From JAAYAY01 sp963674575 (GTDB lineage Bacteria; Planctomycetota; Planctomycetia; Pirellulales; Thermoguttaceae): a stretch of 64,000 nt of DNA. How positions within the stretch are numbered: position 1 is the stretch's first letter; every line of letters starts with the position of its first letter. The translations under genes were made by a program, and so were the position numbers. The notes under the pieces were generated by a model that was not told the DNA's origin, searched no databases, and saw only the letters and a list, made by a program, of their open reading frames with translations. The stretch lies in assembly GCA_963674575.2 (NCBI GenBank), contig CAXXQT010000001.1, forward strand, positions 310,001-374,000. Direction: 5' to 3'. Of this stretch, positions 1 to 8,515 are shown piece after piece.

Positions 1-2242
1 CTTTTCGGACCTTTTTTCCTTCGGGAATCGTGAAGCGACGGCGAAAATAGCGAGTGGCTGGTTCGGCTGCCGCGGCCGGGTTGCCTTCCGGAAACCAGAT
101 CCAACGGGCTCCCTCAATGGCCATAGGCTGCGGTTTTCCCGGCGGCTCGACCACCAGGTCGCCTCCCCAGACGATCTGCCCCTGGCCGATCGGGCGATGC
201 TGCACCTGGGCCGGCGGTTCGGTTCCGCCCCAAAGGTCTTTGGCCATGTGGGCAACTGCCTGATCACAGCGAGGATAGTCCACCAGGCTGGGCGACTTCT
301 GCGGCGGCGGCCCGATGATCGTGGCGCCCTTTTCCGCCAGCTCTTTGAGTTTTGCCAGCATTTCGGGCGTCATCGTGTCGAAGGCCGGCAGGACGAGCAA
401 GCGGTACTCCGCCCCGCCGGGGAAAACGATCCGCCCGTCGCGTACGCTCGCTTGGGAGAGCAGGACGGACGGTGCGCAGGCGTCGAAGTTGTAGCCTCGG
501 CGATCCCGAAGGACACCGCTTCCTTCCAAGGCCGACGGCGGCGGCCGGAACACGTGAGGCGCTCCCTCGGGCACGAGGTAGAGTATATCGGCCACACTGC
601 ACCCCTGACGCAGCATGAACTGGCATCGCGTGATGTACTGATGGTAGGTGGCAGCCATGGGCCACCAGGTTTGGCCCCGGTCCCAATGGACGCCGTAGGG
701 TCCCATGGCCATGCCCGGGCGGCGTCCTTCCGGCTTGTGGGCGAAGGTGTGGTAGACGAAGCGGTTGATCCCGAAGCAGAAGGCCCAGTCGCCCTGGTTC
801 TTCACGGCCCCGGGATAGAGTTGCCAGGCCTCGCGGCTGTCGGCGGTGAAGGCCTCGGCCGCGACCACGGGCCGACCCAGCGTGTGGGCGATCGAGGTTG
901 CCTCCAGGCAGCTGTAAACGGCGTCGAAGCCGAAGCCGTCGCTCCAGAACTCGCACATGGGCACATCGGCAATGGCTCCCAGTTCCAGGTCGGACGTTGG
1001 GTTCATGTCGTAGGGTTCAATGGAAAGCCCGAATCCGTGCTGGTGGGCAAGTTCCTTGAGTCGCCCGGCGTGGTTTTCCAAAACCAGTTCCTGGGCCGTC
1101 AGACGCATGTCCCACAGGAACCGTTCGCTCTGCTGGAGGCTGCCGACGACTTGCCCCGTGTAGGTGGGCAGGAAGGGGAGCAGGTCGTAGCCTCGCCGTC
1201 GACGGAATTCTTCACGGAAGGCCCCGGTCCAGTTCTGGGAACCCATCTCCCAGCTGTCGATGTGCAGCATCGTCCAGCCTCGGCCCTTCTGCCGCGGGCC
1301 CACCTTCTTCAGGAGTTTGCCCACGTAGTGGTCGAAGTGGGCATCGAAGGCGGCCGCGTCCAGCTTGTCGCACTCGAACCCCAGGCCGGGCTGCGGGGCG
1401 GGACGGGTGGTGGCGCCCGTGTTGCGCCGGCCGAAACGCATCACCGTCCACTTGCCGGGCGGCACGTCCCAGGCGAGCCGGCCGTCCGGGGCCATGTGCT
1501 TCGTCAGGTCAATGACCCGGGACTGGTCGATGGCGGCGTCGGCTGGCGATTCGGGGTAGTTGGACGACGCCGGCAGATAGGGTTTCACGCCGGGGCGGGA
1601 CGAGTAGGGAGCTCGATAGTACAGGGCCTTCTCGTCCACATCGGCGATGGCCGCTTTGGCGCTTGGCGACGGGAAGGCAAGAACGGTGACGTCCTCGTAG
1701 TAGGATTCCCACTGCTCGAGCATCTCGGGCGACATGGGCCCCCGGCCGAAGTAGGGTTCCCTTGGCGCGGGGCGGGGGAGGACGGTGTCGAACTGGGCCG
1801 GGCCCTGAACCTCAACCGAAGTGGCCACCAGGTGCTGCATGGATTGTTCCAGCTTGACCCAGGGACCGCCGCTCCCGGCCCAGCCGGGTCCGGAGCCGAG
1901 AGTGATCTCGATTCCAAGCCGCTCGGCCTCACTGACGGCGTGGGCGAACAGGTCTTGCCACTGGGGGCTGAGGAAACCTACGGGGCCGCGAGGCACGCCC
2001 ACGTTGACCTCGAGAAAGACCAGATTCCCGATGCCGGCCTCCTTCATGGCTTCCAGGTCGGCGGTCATGCCCTCGGGATTGAGGTTTCCGTCCATGAAGT
2101 ACCAATAGACGCCGGGCCGCGCCTCGGGCGGCGGGTTGAGGAAGCCTTCTTTCAGGGCGTTGTCTGCGCGAGCCGCGTGCATGAAGGCGAGAGCCATTGA
2201 GAAGACAAGTATCGCCCAAAAGACTACTGGCCGGCCGTTCAT
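1..2242 (-). CDS. GH106 alpha-L-rhamnosidase-like secreted glycoside hydrolase (3' end outside window)
   Basis: The frame is open from an ATG at 2242 to the left edge (747 codons, C-terminus missing). A signal peptide is visible (MNGRPVVFWAILVFSMALAF... cleaved near HAARA-DN). It is followed by the family's opening block: PPPEARPGVYWYFMDGNL, then an AGIGNLVFLEVNVGVPRGP segment and the GSGPGWAGSGGPWV turn. That pattern is typical of GH106 enzymes, which release alpha-L-rhamnose from plant or algal polysaccharides by inversion. Near the visible end, an ARWIWFPEGNP...FRRRFTIPEG segment begins the C-terminal beta-sandwich. The gene starts 11 bp after the stop of the CDF transporter gene, so the two are probably co-transcribed. 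The long open frame on the opposite strand (197-2200) is a high-GC shadow. GH106 assignment is by motif recognition; substrate is inferred. Confidence 0.85.
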   Translation of the reverse strand, partial: MNGRPVVFWAILVFSMALAFMHAARADNALKEGFLNPPPEARPGVYWYFMDGNLNPEGMTADLEAMKEAGIGNLVFLEVNVGVPRGPVGFLSPQWQDLFAHAVSEAERLGIEITLGSGPGWAGSGGPWVKLEQSMQHLVATSVEVQGPAQFDTVLPRPAPREPYFGRGPMSPEMLEQWESYYEDVTVLAFPSPSAKAAIADVDEKALYYRAPYSSRPGVKPYLPASSNYPESPADAAIDQSRVIDLTKHMAPDGRLAWDVPPGKWTVMRFGRRNTGATTRPAPQPGLGFECDKLDAAAFDAHFDHYVGKLLKKVGPRQKGRGWTMLHIDSWEMGSQNWTGAFREEFRRRRGYDLLPFLPTYTGQVVGSLQQSERFLWDMRLTAQELVLENHAGRLKELAHQHGFGLSIEPYDMNPTSDLELGAIADVPMCEFWSDGFGFDAVYSCLEATSIAHTLGRPVVAAEAFTADSREAWQLYPGAVKNQGDWAFCFGINRFVYHTFAHKPEGRRPGMAMGPYGVHWDRGQTWWPMAATYHQYITRCQFMLRQGCSVADILYLVPEGAPHVFRPPPSALEGSGVLRDRRGYNFDACAPSVLLSQASVRDGRIVFPGGAEYRLLVLPAFDTMTPEMLAKLKELAEKGATIIGPPPQKSPSLVDYPRCDQAVAHMAKDLWGGTEPPAQVQHRPIGQGQIVWGGDLVVEPPGKPQPMAIEGARWIWFPEGNPAAAAEPATRYFRRRFTIPEGKKVRK

Positions 2243-2253
2243 GGTGGTGTTCC

Positions 2254-3240
2254 TTACTTCCCGTGTGCATCGTTCGGCGATGGCGCCGTGCTCACCGATT
2301 GTGGTCGGCTTGGATGATAATGGATCGACACGCGCCGCAGGTACTCGATCTCTTGGCGAAGTGCCCGCTCGACTTCGGTTGCGATATCGTTTCCTGCCGC
2401 AACGGTCATCGTGCCATTTACACCGATCGTGACCTGGATCAGCAGGTAGAGTCCGATGCGGTGCACGTGGATTTCTTCGACCTGTTCCACCCCGTCCACG
2501 GCGGCCACGATCTGGCGAGTGCGTTCAACGACTTCCCTTTCGGGAAACACGTTCATCAAGTCGGCGGAAGACTCCTGGATGATCTCGATTCCCGTGTAGA
2601 GAATTCCGATGGCCACGACGGCGGCCGCTGACGGATCAACCCAGAGGTAGCCGGCCCGGCCCAGGACGATGCCGACCACGGCCGCGGTGATGGTGAGGAT
2701 GTCGTTGCGGTGGTCTCTTGCCAAGGCGGAGATGGCGATGCTGCCGGTCTGTTTCCCGATCCGCGTGGTGAAGACGGTGAGCCAGATTTTCAGGGCGAGG
2801 CCAGCCAGGGCCACCCAGAGCGCCACGGAGCCGGCCCCGGTGAACTCGCTTTGATCGGTGAAAAGATCATAGACCTGGCTGATGGCATTCCAGAAAATGG
2901 CCACGGCCGTGGTAACGACGAAGGCCCCCACCACGACGGCCGCGATGCTTTCGAACTGGCGGTGGCCGAAGGGGTGTTCACGATCGGGTTCCTTGCCCGC
3001 CAGGCGCATGAAGATGCGGATGATGAGCAGGTAGACCACGTCGGAGGTCGAGTTGATTCCGTCGGCCAGCAGGGCCGGACTGTGACCCACGACCCCCACG
3101 GTCGTCTTGACGGCCGCCAGGAGCAGGTTCGCCCCCAGGCTCAGGTTCACCGCAAGCAGGTTGCGTTGATCGTTGGATGCGTGTGTGGACAAGGCAGGAC
3201 GCCGATCGGTTGGAGGGTGGCGACACTCATTCCGTGCCAC
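2254..3240 (-). CDS. Cation diffusion facilitator (CDF) family transporter
   Basis: A 328-residue inner-membrane metal/proton antiporter. The N-terminal two thirds has six predicted helices (NLLAVNLSLGANLLLAAVK, ALLADGINSTSDVVYLLII and so on). The two metal-site motifs are visible: D-x-x-x-D-type ADGINSTSD in helix 2 and ARDHRNDI in helix 5. The HPFGHRQFESIAA loop is characteristic of the family. Residues about 215-310 form the cytoplasmic dimerisation domain (VERTRQIVAAVDGVEQVEEIHVHRIG). The start is a GTG at 3240, the only reasonable in-frame start before helix 1, and it has no clear Shine-Dalgarno. Metal specificity (Zn, Fe, Mn, Co) cannot be told from sequence alone. The GH106 gene follows 11 bp downstream; the gene at 3417 is divergent. 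Confidence 0.93.
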   Translation of the reverse strand: MARNECRHPPTDRRPALSTHASNDQRNLLAVNLSLGANLLLAAVKTTVGVVGHSPALLADGINSTSDVVYLLIIRIFMRLAGKEPDREHPFGHRQFESIAAVVVGAFVVTTAVAIFWNAISQVYDLFTDQSEFTGAGSVALWVALAGLALKIWLTVFTTRIGKQTGSIAISALARDHRNDILTITAAVVGIVLGRAGYLWVDPSAAAVVAIGILYTGIEIIQESSADLMNVFPEREVVERTRQIVAAVDGVEQVEEIHVHRIGLYLLIQVTIGVNGTMTVAAGNDIATEVERALRQEIEYLRRVSIHYHPSRPQSVSTAPSPNDAHGK

Positions 3241-3416
3241 CTACGCGAAAAATGGTCCGTGCGCAGCCGCACCCGGCAGGTACGAGCCACGGGGTCATTG
3301 TATTCGCTTTTTTGCCGCTTGTCTTGGGTGCGCTTTGTGTTTCGCCGGGCGAGTGGCTAGATTGACCGCTATCGAACGTTGTCCGCCCCTTCAAGGCCGC
3401 GTCGGAGGATCGTGTC

Positions 3417-5078
3417 ATGGGCCGAAGCGTTGCTGTTGCCGTCGTTCTGTTCACCCTGTTGGATTCTGCCGGACAGGCTGCCGAATACGAGTGCCGGTGG
3501 GTTTACGTCTCCCGCGGGCTGCGGCGCGAGGCCGACGTGGGAGACATTCGCCAGATCGTTCAAACAGCCTCGAAGCATGGCCTGAACGGCATGGTTCTCT
3601 CGGCGGGGTTAGACCGCCTGGACCGGCAGCCCCCCGAGTATTTCGAGCGTCTGGAGGAAGTTCAGAAGGTCTGTCGAGAAAACGACGTCGAGATCATTCC
3701 GATCGTGTTCTCCGCCGGCTATGGCGGAAGCGTGCTGGCGGAGAATCGCAACCTGGCCGCGGGACTTGCCGTCGACGATGTTCCCTTTGTCGTGCATGGG
3801 GGCAAGGCCACGTTTCAGCCCGAGACGCCGGTCGACATACCTAACGGTGGATTTGAGGAGTATTCAGGCAATCGATTCGAAGGCTGCCGATTCCATGACG
3901 ACCCCGCGGTGACGAGTTTCGTGGATACGGAAGTCAAGCACTCGGGCAAGGCCTCGATGCGGATGGAGAATTTCACGGCCAATCCGCACGGCCACGGTCG
4001 CGTGATGTTCGAAGTCGCTGTTCGCCCCCATCGCTGCTACCGCATCCGCTGCCATTTCAAGACCGAGAACCTCCAGCCAACAAGTGCTTTGCGAATCCAA
4101 GTGCTTGCCGACAACCGCAGCCTGGCTCCGATGCAGCTTCGCGTGGAGTCGACCATGGACTGGCGGGAGACGGTCGTCGGCTTCAACAGTCTGGAGTATG
4201 ACAAGGTGCGGATTTACGCCGGAGTCTGGAAGGGCCAGGCGGGGCGATTCTGGGTCGACGACATCCAGATCGAAGAGGTCGCTTTACTCAACGTGCTGCG
4301 CCGTCCGGGCACGCCGCTGGTTGTGTGCGATTCAGACTCCAAAACGATCTACGAGGAAGGCCGCGACTTTGCTCCGATTGCCGACCGCCGGCTCAATTTC
4401 CGTTTCGACCACGATGGTCCCGAGATCGAGATTCTGCCGCAAAGGCGGATCAAGGACGGCCAGGAACTTCGCGTGAGCTACTGCCACGGGATGGCCATCA
4501 ACAACGGGCAGGTGTCTGTCTGCATGTCGGAAGAGGAGCCCTACGAGATCTGGTGCAAGCAGGCGGAACTTATCCAGCGTCACCTGGCCCCCAAACGCTG
4601 GCTGTTGAGCATGGACGAGATCCGCGCGGGCGGTTCGTGCCAGGCGTGCAAGCAGCGGGGACTGACCATGGGCCAGATCCTCGGCGACTGCATCAGCCGG
4701 CAGACGCAGATCATCCGTGGGAACAACCCCGAGGCCAAGGTCTACGTGTGGTCCGACATGCTCGACCCGAAGCACAACGCCCACGGCAACTACTATCTCG
4801 TGGAGGGCGACTACACGGGCTCGTGGAACTGCATTCCCAAGGACCTGGGAATCGTCTGCTGGTACCACAAGTTGCGTCGGGAGAGCTTGAAGCACTTCTC
4901 CGATCTCGGCTTCAAGACCGTGGCCGGCGCCTACTATGATGCCGACACGCTGGACAATCCGCGAGACTGGCTGGAAGCGTTGAAAGCCACGCCGGGCGCC
5001 GAGGGGATCATGTACACCACGTGGCGGAACAAGTACGAACTGCTGGGCCCGTTCGGAGACCTGGTGTGGGGGAAGTGA
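3417..5078 (+). CDS. Secreted TIM-barrel-like protein with inserted carbohydrate-binding-like domain
   Basis: 553 residues. ATG 3417 follows a good GGAGGA site. A signal peptide is visible (GRSVAVAVVLFTLLDSAGQA-AE). Residues 25-125 read as the first barrel strands (RWVYVSRGL, GLNGMVLSAGLDRLD, VEIIPIVFSAGYGG). Residues about 140-290 look like an inserted jelly-roll binding module (IPNGGFEEYSGNRFEGCRF...). The barrel then resumes, with conserved-looking acidic and aromatic segments: LLSMDEIRAGGSCQACK near residue 399, VYVWSDMLDPKHNAHGNYY, and the closing GIMYTTWRNKYELLG. The adjacent Asp400-Glu401 is a possible catalytic pair, as in GH20-type enzymes, but I do not recognise a defined GH family. 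It is probably a polysaccharide-active enzyme of a PVC-type family; substrate unknown. Confidence 0.75.
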   Translation: MGRSVAVAVVLFTLLDSAGQAAEYECRWVYVSRGLRREADVGDIRQIVQTASKHGLNGMVLSAGLDRLDRQPPEYFERLEEVQKVCRENDVEIIPIVFSAGYGGSVLAENRNLAAGLAVDDVPFVVHGGKATFQPETPVDIPNGGFEEYSGNRFEGCRFHDDPAVTSFVDTEVKHSGKASMRMENFTANPHGHGRVMFEVAVRPHRCYRIRCHFKTENLQPTSALRIQVLADNRSLAPMQLRVESTMDWRETVVGFNSLEYDKVRIYAGVWKGQAGRFWVDDIQIEEVALLNVLRRPGTPLVVCDSDSKTIYEEGRDFAPIADRRLNFRFDHDGPEIEILPQRRIKDGQELRVSYCHGMAINNGQVSVCMSEEEPYEIWCKQAELIQRHLAPKRWLLSMDEIRAGGSCQACKQRGLTMGQILGDCISRQTQIIRGNNPEAKVYVWSDMLDPKHNAHGNYYLVEGDYTGSWNCIPKDLGIVCWYHKLRRESLKHFSDLGFKTVAGAYYDADTLDNPRDWLEALKATPGAEGIMYTTWRNKYELLGPFGDLVWGK

Positions 5079-5473
5079 GTTTTCCGACGCAAGCTACGGC
5101 TGGCCGCGGGTACTCGCCGGAAAAGGGGGGGGAGATTTTGACGCCCCTTGGGTGGCTTTGTGATTTGACTTTGCGTAGCGGTTCACGGTCCTTGGAGTGC
5201 GATGGCCCGGCATCGCTTTCCTTCTTGGAGAAACGTTGTTCTCGCGAAAACGGCGAGGCTGCTTGAACCGTGGCCGTCAAAAGAAAGCGGAGACAAGTCG
5301 CGCGCACTCCAAGGACCGTGACCGGCTGCCCTTTCATCTTGCTGAGTTATGGCTTTCTCCGTGTCCTCTGTGCCCTCCGTGGTGTTCTGTTTTCCGTCTT
5401 CCTTTCCTGTCGACTCTCCGGCCTCGCCTTGCTGTCGCGGCCGGCGTGGGATGACCGTATCAGTCCTTGTCTG
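5079..5473. other. Intergenic region between convergent genes, carries repeat element C1
   Basis: Between the stops of the TIM-barrel gene (+) and a pentapeptide gene (-). It contains the 137-bp palindromic element C1 and, at about 5345-5395, a stretch (tccgtgtcctctgtgccctc...) that recurs almost unchanged at about 6830-6870. No credible gene. Confidence 0.7.
5184..5320. repeat. Element C copy 1: 137-bp imperfect long palindrome
   Basis: The ends are inverted copies: cacggtccttggagtgcgat at 5184 against a reverse-complement ending ...cactccaaggaccgtg at 5320, with the palindromy continuing inward (gctttccttcttgg / aaaagaaagc). Copy 2 (6664-6800) is exactly the same length and nearly identical. 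A half copy lies at 33112-33153. Confidence 0.85.
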
Positions 5474-6619
5474 CTATTTCGCAAGCTGTTCAGCCAGTTC
5501 CGGCGGGAGAGAAAAACTCCCATCCTCCCTCATCTGATCGTTCTTGAAGTTCCACATGGACTTGACCTGCTTGATTGTGAGCCCTTCGGCGTTCGTGAAA
5601 ACGCCTCCTTTCGCATTCTCCAGGTTCGCGTTTCGCAGGGAGCATTGGGGGAAGAACGTGCCGCGGAGATCAAGGCCGCTGAAATCCCAGCCGTCGAGAT
5701 TCATGTTGACGAAACCAATCTTGGCCTCTAGGGAGCCGCTTTGATAGGTCCGCGTTGCGTAGAATTGTTCCGGTTCGACGCGGCAGTCCATGAAACCGCC
5801 TTTCCGGTAACCGAGATCGCTTCGTATCCTTGGCGATGCCACGCCGAGGCACGCATCGCTCAGATCGGCCCCGGTGAGGTTGCAGTGCATGAAGTATCCC
5901 AGATTGTGTCCGGAGAAATCGACGTTTGTGAAGTCGCAGTGTCGGAACCGCACCGTGCCGAGGGTCCGCTCGCGGTAGTTTCTGGTGGACTGCAACTGGG
6001 CGTTGGTAAGCTGAAGGGTGCAGCCGGAGATTTCCGCGTCGGTGAAATCGCAGCCTTCCACGCCGGCGGCGAAAACGCAGTCGCGGAGATCGAATCCCGC
6101 AAACGAAACGTCCTGCAGGTCGCGGCACAGTTTCACGCCGTGAATCACCTTGTTGCGATAGTTTTGGGTGGAAGCGAGTTGCTTCTCGCTGAGCCACACG
6201 CTACTGCCGGTGATGTCGGCACCGTCCAGGTCGCATGATTCGCCAAACGCATTGTCGGCATAGAGCGACCGCAAGCGGGCGTTTCGGAACGAGCAATAGC
6301 CGAACCCGCTTTCCGTGATCGTGGCCCCCGTGAAGTCGGCCCCGTCGAAGTTCACGTGCTGCACGTTGTCGAGTTGCAGGTCGATTCGTGCTTCTCGGAA
6401 GTCTTTGCCGGAGAGATCCAGCGTGGTCGGCCCAGCCGGGTCTTCTTTGACGCGGCGGCTGCCCGAGCGGACGCGGGCGCGGAGTTGGGTCTCGGCGTCT
6501 TCATTTCCCGGGCCGAGCTGGATTGTGTAGGGCATGTCGGGCCCGTCGGCGAGGGCGGGCACGCGAAACACGCCGATCAGGGCGAGCAGGCAAACAGTGT
6601 TTCGCAAGTTCGAAGTCAT
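5474..6619 (-). CDS. Secreted pentapeptide-repeat protein, paralogue of the next gene
   Basis: 381 residues. ATG 6619 follows AAAGGAA. A signal peptide is visible (LRNTVCLLALIGVFRVPALA-DG). From residue 65 on the chain is A(D/N)LxX pentapeptide repeat (FDGADFTGATI, CDLDGADITGS, CNLTGADLSDA, CSLRNANLENA), which predicts a right-handed quadrilateral beta-helix. A longer super-repeat is laid over it: (E/A)QLxSTxNYR marks the start of each roughly 55-residue block (about residues 145, 205 and 285), and a final QVKSMWNFK occurs near the C-terminus. The same architecture occurs in the gene at 6932-8371, and the downstream non-coding DNA is also duplicated, so the pair arose by tandem duplication. 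Function unknown; no toxin or gyrase-inhibitor partner is visible. Confidence 0.88.
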   Translation of the reverse strand: MTSNLRNTVCLLALIGVFRVPALADGPDMPYTIQLGPGNEDAETQLRARVRSGSRRVKEDPAGPTTLDLSGKDFREARIDLQLDNVQHVNFDGADFTGATITESGFGYCSFRNARLRSLYADNAFGESCDLDGADITGSSVWLSEKQLASTQNYRNKVIHGVKLCRDLQDVSFAGFDLRDCVFAAGVEGCDFTDAEISGCTLQLTNAQLQSTRNYRERTLGTVRFRHCDFTNVDFSGHNLGYFMHCNLTGADLSDACLGVASPRIRSDLGYRKGGFMDCRVEPEQFYATRTYQSGSLEAKIGFVNMNLDGWDFSGLDLRGTFFPQCSLRNANLENAKGGVFTNAEGLTIKQVKSMWNFKNDQMREDGSFSLPPELAEQLAK

Positions 6620-6931
6620 GAGTGTTCCTTTCGGAAGTGAACATCACAATTCATGTAAGCGCTGACGCTCCTTGGAGTGCGATGGCCCGGCATCGCTTTC
6701 CTTCTTGGAGAAGCGTTGTTCTTGCGCCAACGGGCGCGCGTACTTGAACGTCGCCGTCAAAAGAAAGCGGCGACAGGTCGCACGCACTCCAAGGACCGCG
6801 ACCGGCTGTCTTTTCATCGTGCTAAGTCATGGCGTTCTCCGTGTCCTCTGTGCCCTCCGTGGTGTTCTGCTTTCGTTTCCCGTTGGTTCTCCGTCTTGCC
6901 TCGTCGTCGCGGTTTGCGTTCCACGGGCCGG
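6620..6931. other. Intergenic region between the pentapeptide paralogues
   Basis: 312 bp between the 3' end of the 6932-8371 gene and the start of the 5474-6619 gene (both minus). It holds element C2 and the duplicated stretch at about 6830-6870, so it is the counterpart of 5079-5473. It must also contain any private promoter of the downstream paralogue. No gene seen. Confidence 0.7.
6664..6800. repeat. Element C copy 2: 137-bp imperfect long palindrome
   Basis: Starts gacgctccttggagtgcgat and ends with the reverse complement cactccaaggaccgcg. Length is identical to copy 1 at 5184-5320. The middle has diverged most (cgcgaaaacggcgaggct in copy 1, cgccaacgggcgcgcgta in copy 2), and both keep a local self-complementary core. 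Confidence 0.85.
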
Positions 6932-8371
6932 TCACTTCTCCGTTTGGCCGGCTTCTGCGGCAAGCTGTTTGGCGAGTTTGTCCGGCAATCGGAAGCTGAA
7001 GCCCATGTCCATTCTGTCGTGCTTGTAGTTCCACGTGGACTTGACTTGGCCAACGGTCAGCCCCTTGGCGTGCCCGAAGTCGCCGCCTCGCGCGTTCTCC
7101 AGGTTGGCCCCCGCGAGCGTGGATTTGTCGAAGATCACATCCCGGAGATCGAAGCCGGAGAAATCCCATCCGCTCAGATCCATTCCGGCCATCATGCAGC
7201 CCCGCTTGAATTTCTTGGACGCGTAGATTCTCGTGGAGTAGAACTGTTCGGCGGACAGATCGCACGCCTGGAAGCCGATGCTGGTGGGAAGACTGCGACG
7301 TCCAGTTCTGCGGTCGCTTGGGCCAGTCACGTGGTCCGCGTTGGTGAGATTCGCGCCGTGCAGATCACAGTCGACAAAAAGTCCAAGAGTCTGGTTGGAG
7401 AGATCGGAATCGCGGAAATTGCAGCGATGAAAATGGGTGCCATCCAGATTCTGCCGTTGGTAGCTGTTTGTTGAATAGAGTTGTTGCTTGGTGAACCGAG
7501 CATCGACATAATTCGATTGTGCCGTCCACTTGCCCTCATGGTCGTACGCGCCGCCGCCATCGACGCTCATGCCCGAGATGTCGGCGTCTGTGAAGTCGCA
7601 ATCGGAAAGGTCGCAGACCAAGAATGTTGTGTACCGAAGATCGAACCCGCGAAAAGAGACCCCGCTGAAATCGCCCATGAGCGTCGTATTGCTGAGGTCT
7701 TTCGCCTTGTAGTTCTTGGTTGCTCGTAGCTGCTCAGCGCTCAAGCGGATGGTGGCTCCCGCGATATCGGCGTCGGTGAAGTCGGCACAGGGAAAGCAAA
7801 CGCGTTCGTTAGCTGCATACGCCAGGAGCACCGTTCGTCGAAGATCGAAACACGCGAAATCGAATCCCGGCGAGCTGCCGAAAAGTCGGATGGACGTGTG
7901 CGAAAGATCCGCGTGCTTGTAGTTCCATGTTGAGCGAAGTTGGGTTGCATCGAGGCAGATGTTGCTACCCGATATGTCTGCGTCATTGAAGTCGCAACCG
8001 GACGGCGGGACCGCCCAGTCGGCCGACACTTTGCGCAGGATTGCTTTCCGAAATGTGCAATCCTTGAACTCGGTGGAGAGCGTGTCTTGCCCCTCAAGAT
8101 TCGCCCCCGACAAGTTCGCGCGATCGAAACACATCTGCGAATAGTAATGATCGCTGCCGTACAGGGTCAGTCCGCGCAAATCAGAGCCGGCAAGGTCGGC
8201 TCCATTTGCAAACGCCCATTCTTGAATGCCCACGCATCTTCTCGCCTCGGGATTCGGATGCGGAGAACTTGGGTTCGGAGGGGCTGCCAGTACGGTGGGG
8301 ACGCAAGCCATTGCAGGCAGGATAAGAGTTGGAAGCAGCCGGACGAGAAAAGAAGGTATTCCAGTGTTCAT
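6932..8371 (-). CDS. Secreted pentapeptide-repeat protein, longer paralogue
   Basis: 479 residues. ATG 8371 has a GAAGGA site about 8 bases upstream. A signal peptide is visible (LVRLLPTLILPAMACVPTVLA-AP). The body is pentapeptide repeat (ADLAGSDLRGLTLYGS, ANLSGANLEG, CDLSDCDFTDADISG, ANLENARGGDFGHA). It is punctuated by five copies of the QLxSTxNY spacer seen in the neighbouring paralogue (TQLRSTWNYK, EQLRATKNYK, QQLYSTNSYQ, EQFYSTRIYA, QVKSTWNYK), which gives a period of about 60 residues. It is about 100 residues longer than its neighbour, that is, roughly two extra blocks. The predicted structure is a long beta-helix outside the cytoplasm. Binding role unknown. Confidence 0.88.
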   Translation of the reverse strand: MNTGIPSFLVRLLPTLILPAMACVPTVLAAPPNPSSPHPNPEARRCVGIQEWAFANGADLAGSDLRGLTLYGSDHYYSQMCFDRANLSGANLEGQDTLSTEFKDCTFRKAILRKVSADWAVPPSGCDFNDADISGSNICLDATQLRSTWNYKHADLSHTSIRLFGSSPGFDFACFDLRRTVLLAYAANERVCFPCADFTDADIAGATIRLSAEQLRATKNYKAKDLSNTTLMGDFSGVSFRGFDLRYTTFLVCDLSDCDFTDADISGMSVDGGGAYDHEGKWTAQSNYVDARFTKQQLYSTNSYQRQNLDGTHFHRCNFRDSDLSNQTLGLFVDCDLHGANLTNADHVTGPSDRRTGRRSLPTSIGFQACDLSAEQFYSTRIYASKKFKRGCMMAGMDLSGWDFSGFDLRDVIFDKSTLAGANLENARGGDFGHAKGLTVGQVKSTWNYKHDRMDMGFSFRLPDKLAKQLAAEAGQTEK

Positions 8372-8412
8372 GCGTATGTCCTTCGTAGCTCGGAAATTCA
8401 GGGTTCAGAAAG

Positions 8413-8445
8413 AGGCGATGGAGCGTGGAGGTCGCTCCATCGCCT
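8413..8445 (-). terminator. Perfect 13-bp hairpin, probable terminator of the 15077-8516 operon
   Basis: Arms aggcgatggagcg (8413-8425) and cgctccatcgcct (8433-8445) are exactly complementary around a 7-base loop. On the minus strand the stem comes 70-100 bases after the stop of the large Calx-beta-like gene and is followed by CTTTCTG, a weak T-tract. It sits 42 bp before the pentapeptide gene start. Confidence 0.6.
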
Positions 8446-8515
8446 TGCGCTTCACGACACCAGCTCTGGCTGTCTGCCAGTTGCTCATCCCTCGGATGCT
8501 GTCGACGCGTGATGG

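Noticed and set aside
197..2200. 667-codon open frame on the plus strand
   Set aside because: It is antisense to the GH106 gene, has no family resemblance, and the composition is the usual high-GC shadow.
5079..5110. Intrinsic terminator after the TIM-barrel gene (ttttccg...cggaaaa)
   Set aside because: Only 7 bp of pairing around a loop of about 30 bases and a G-run instead of a T-run follow; too weak to call.
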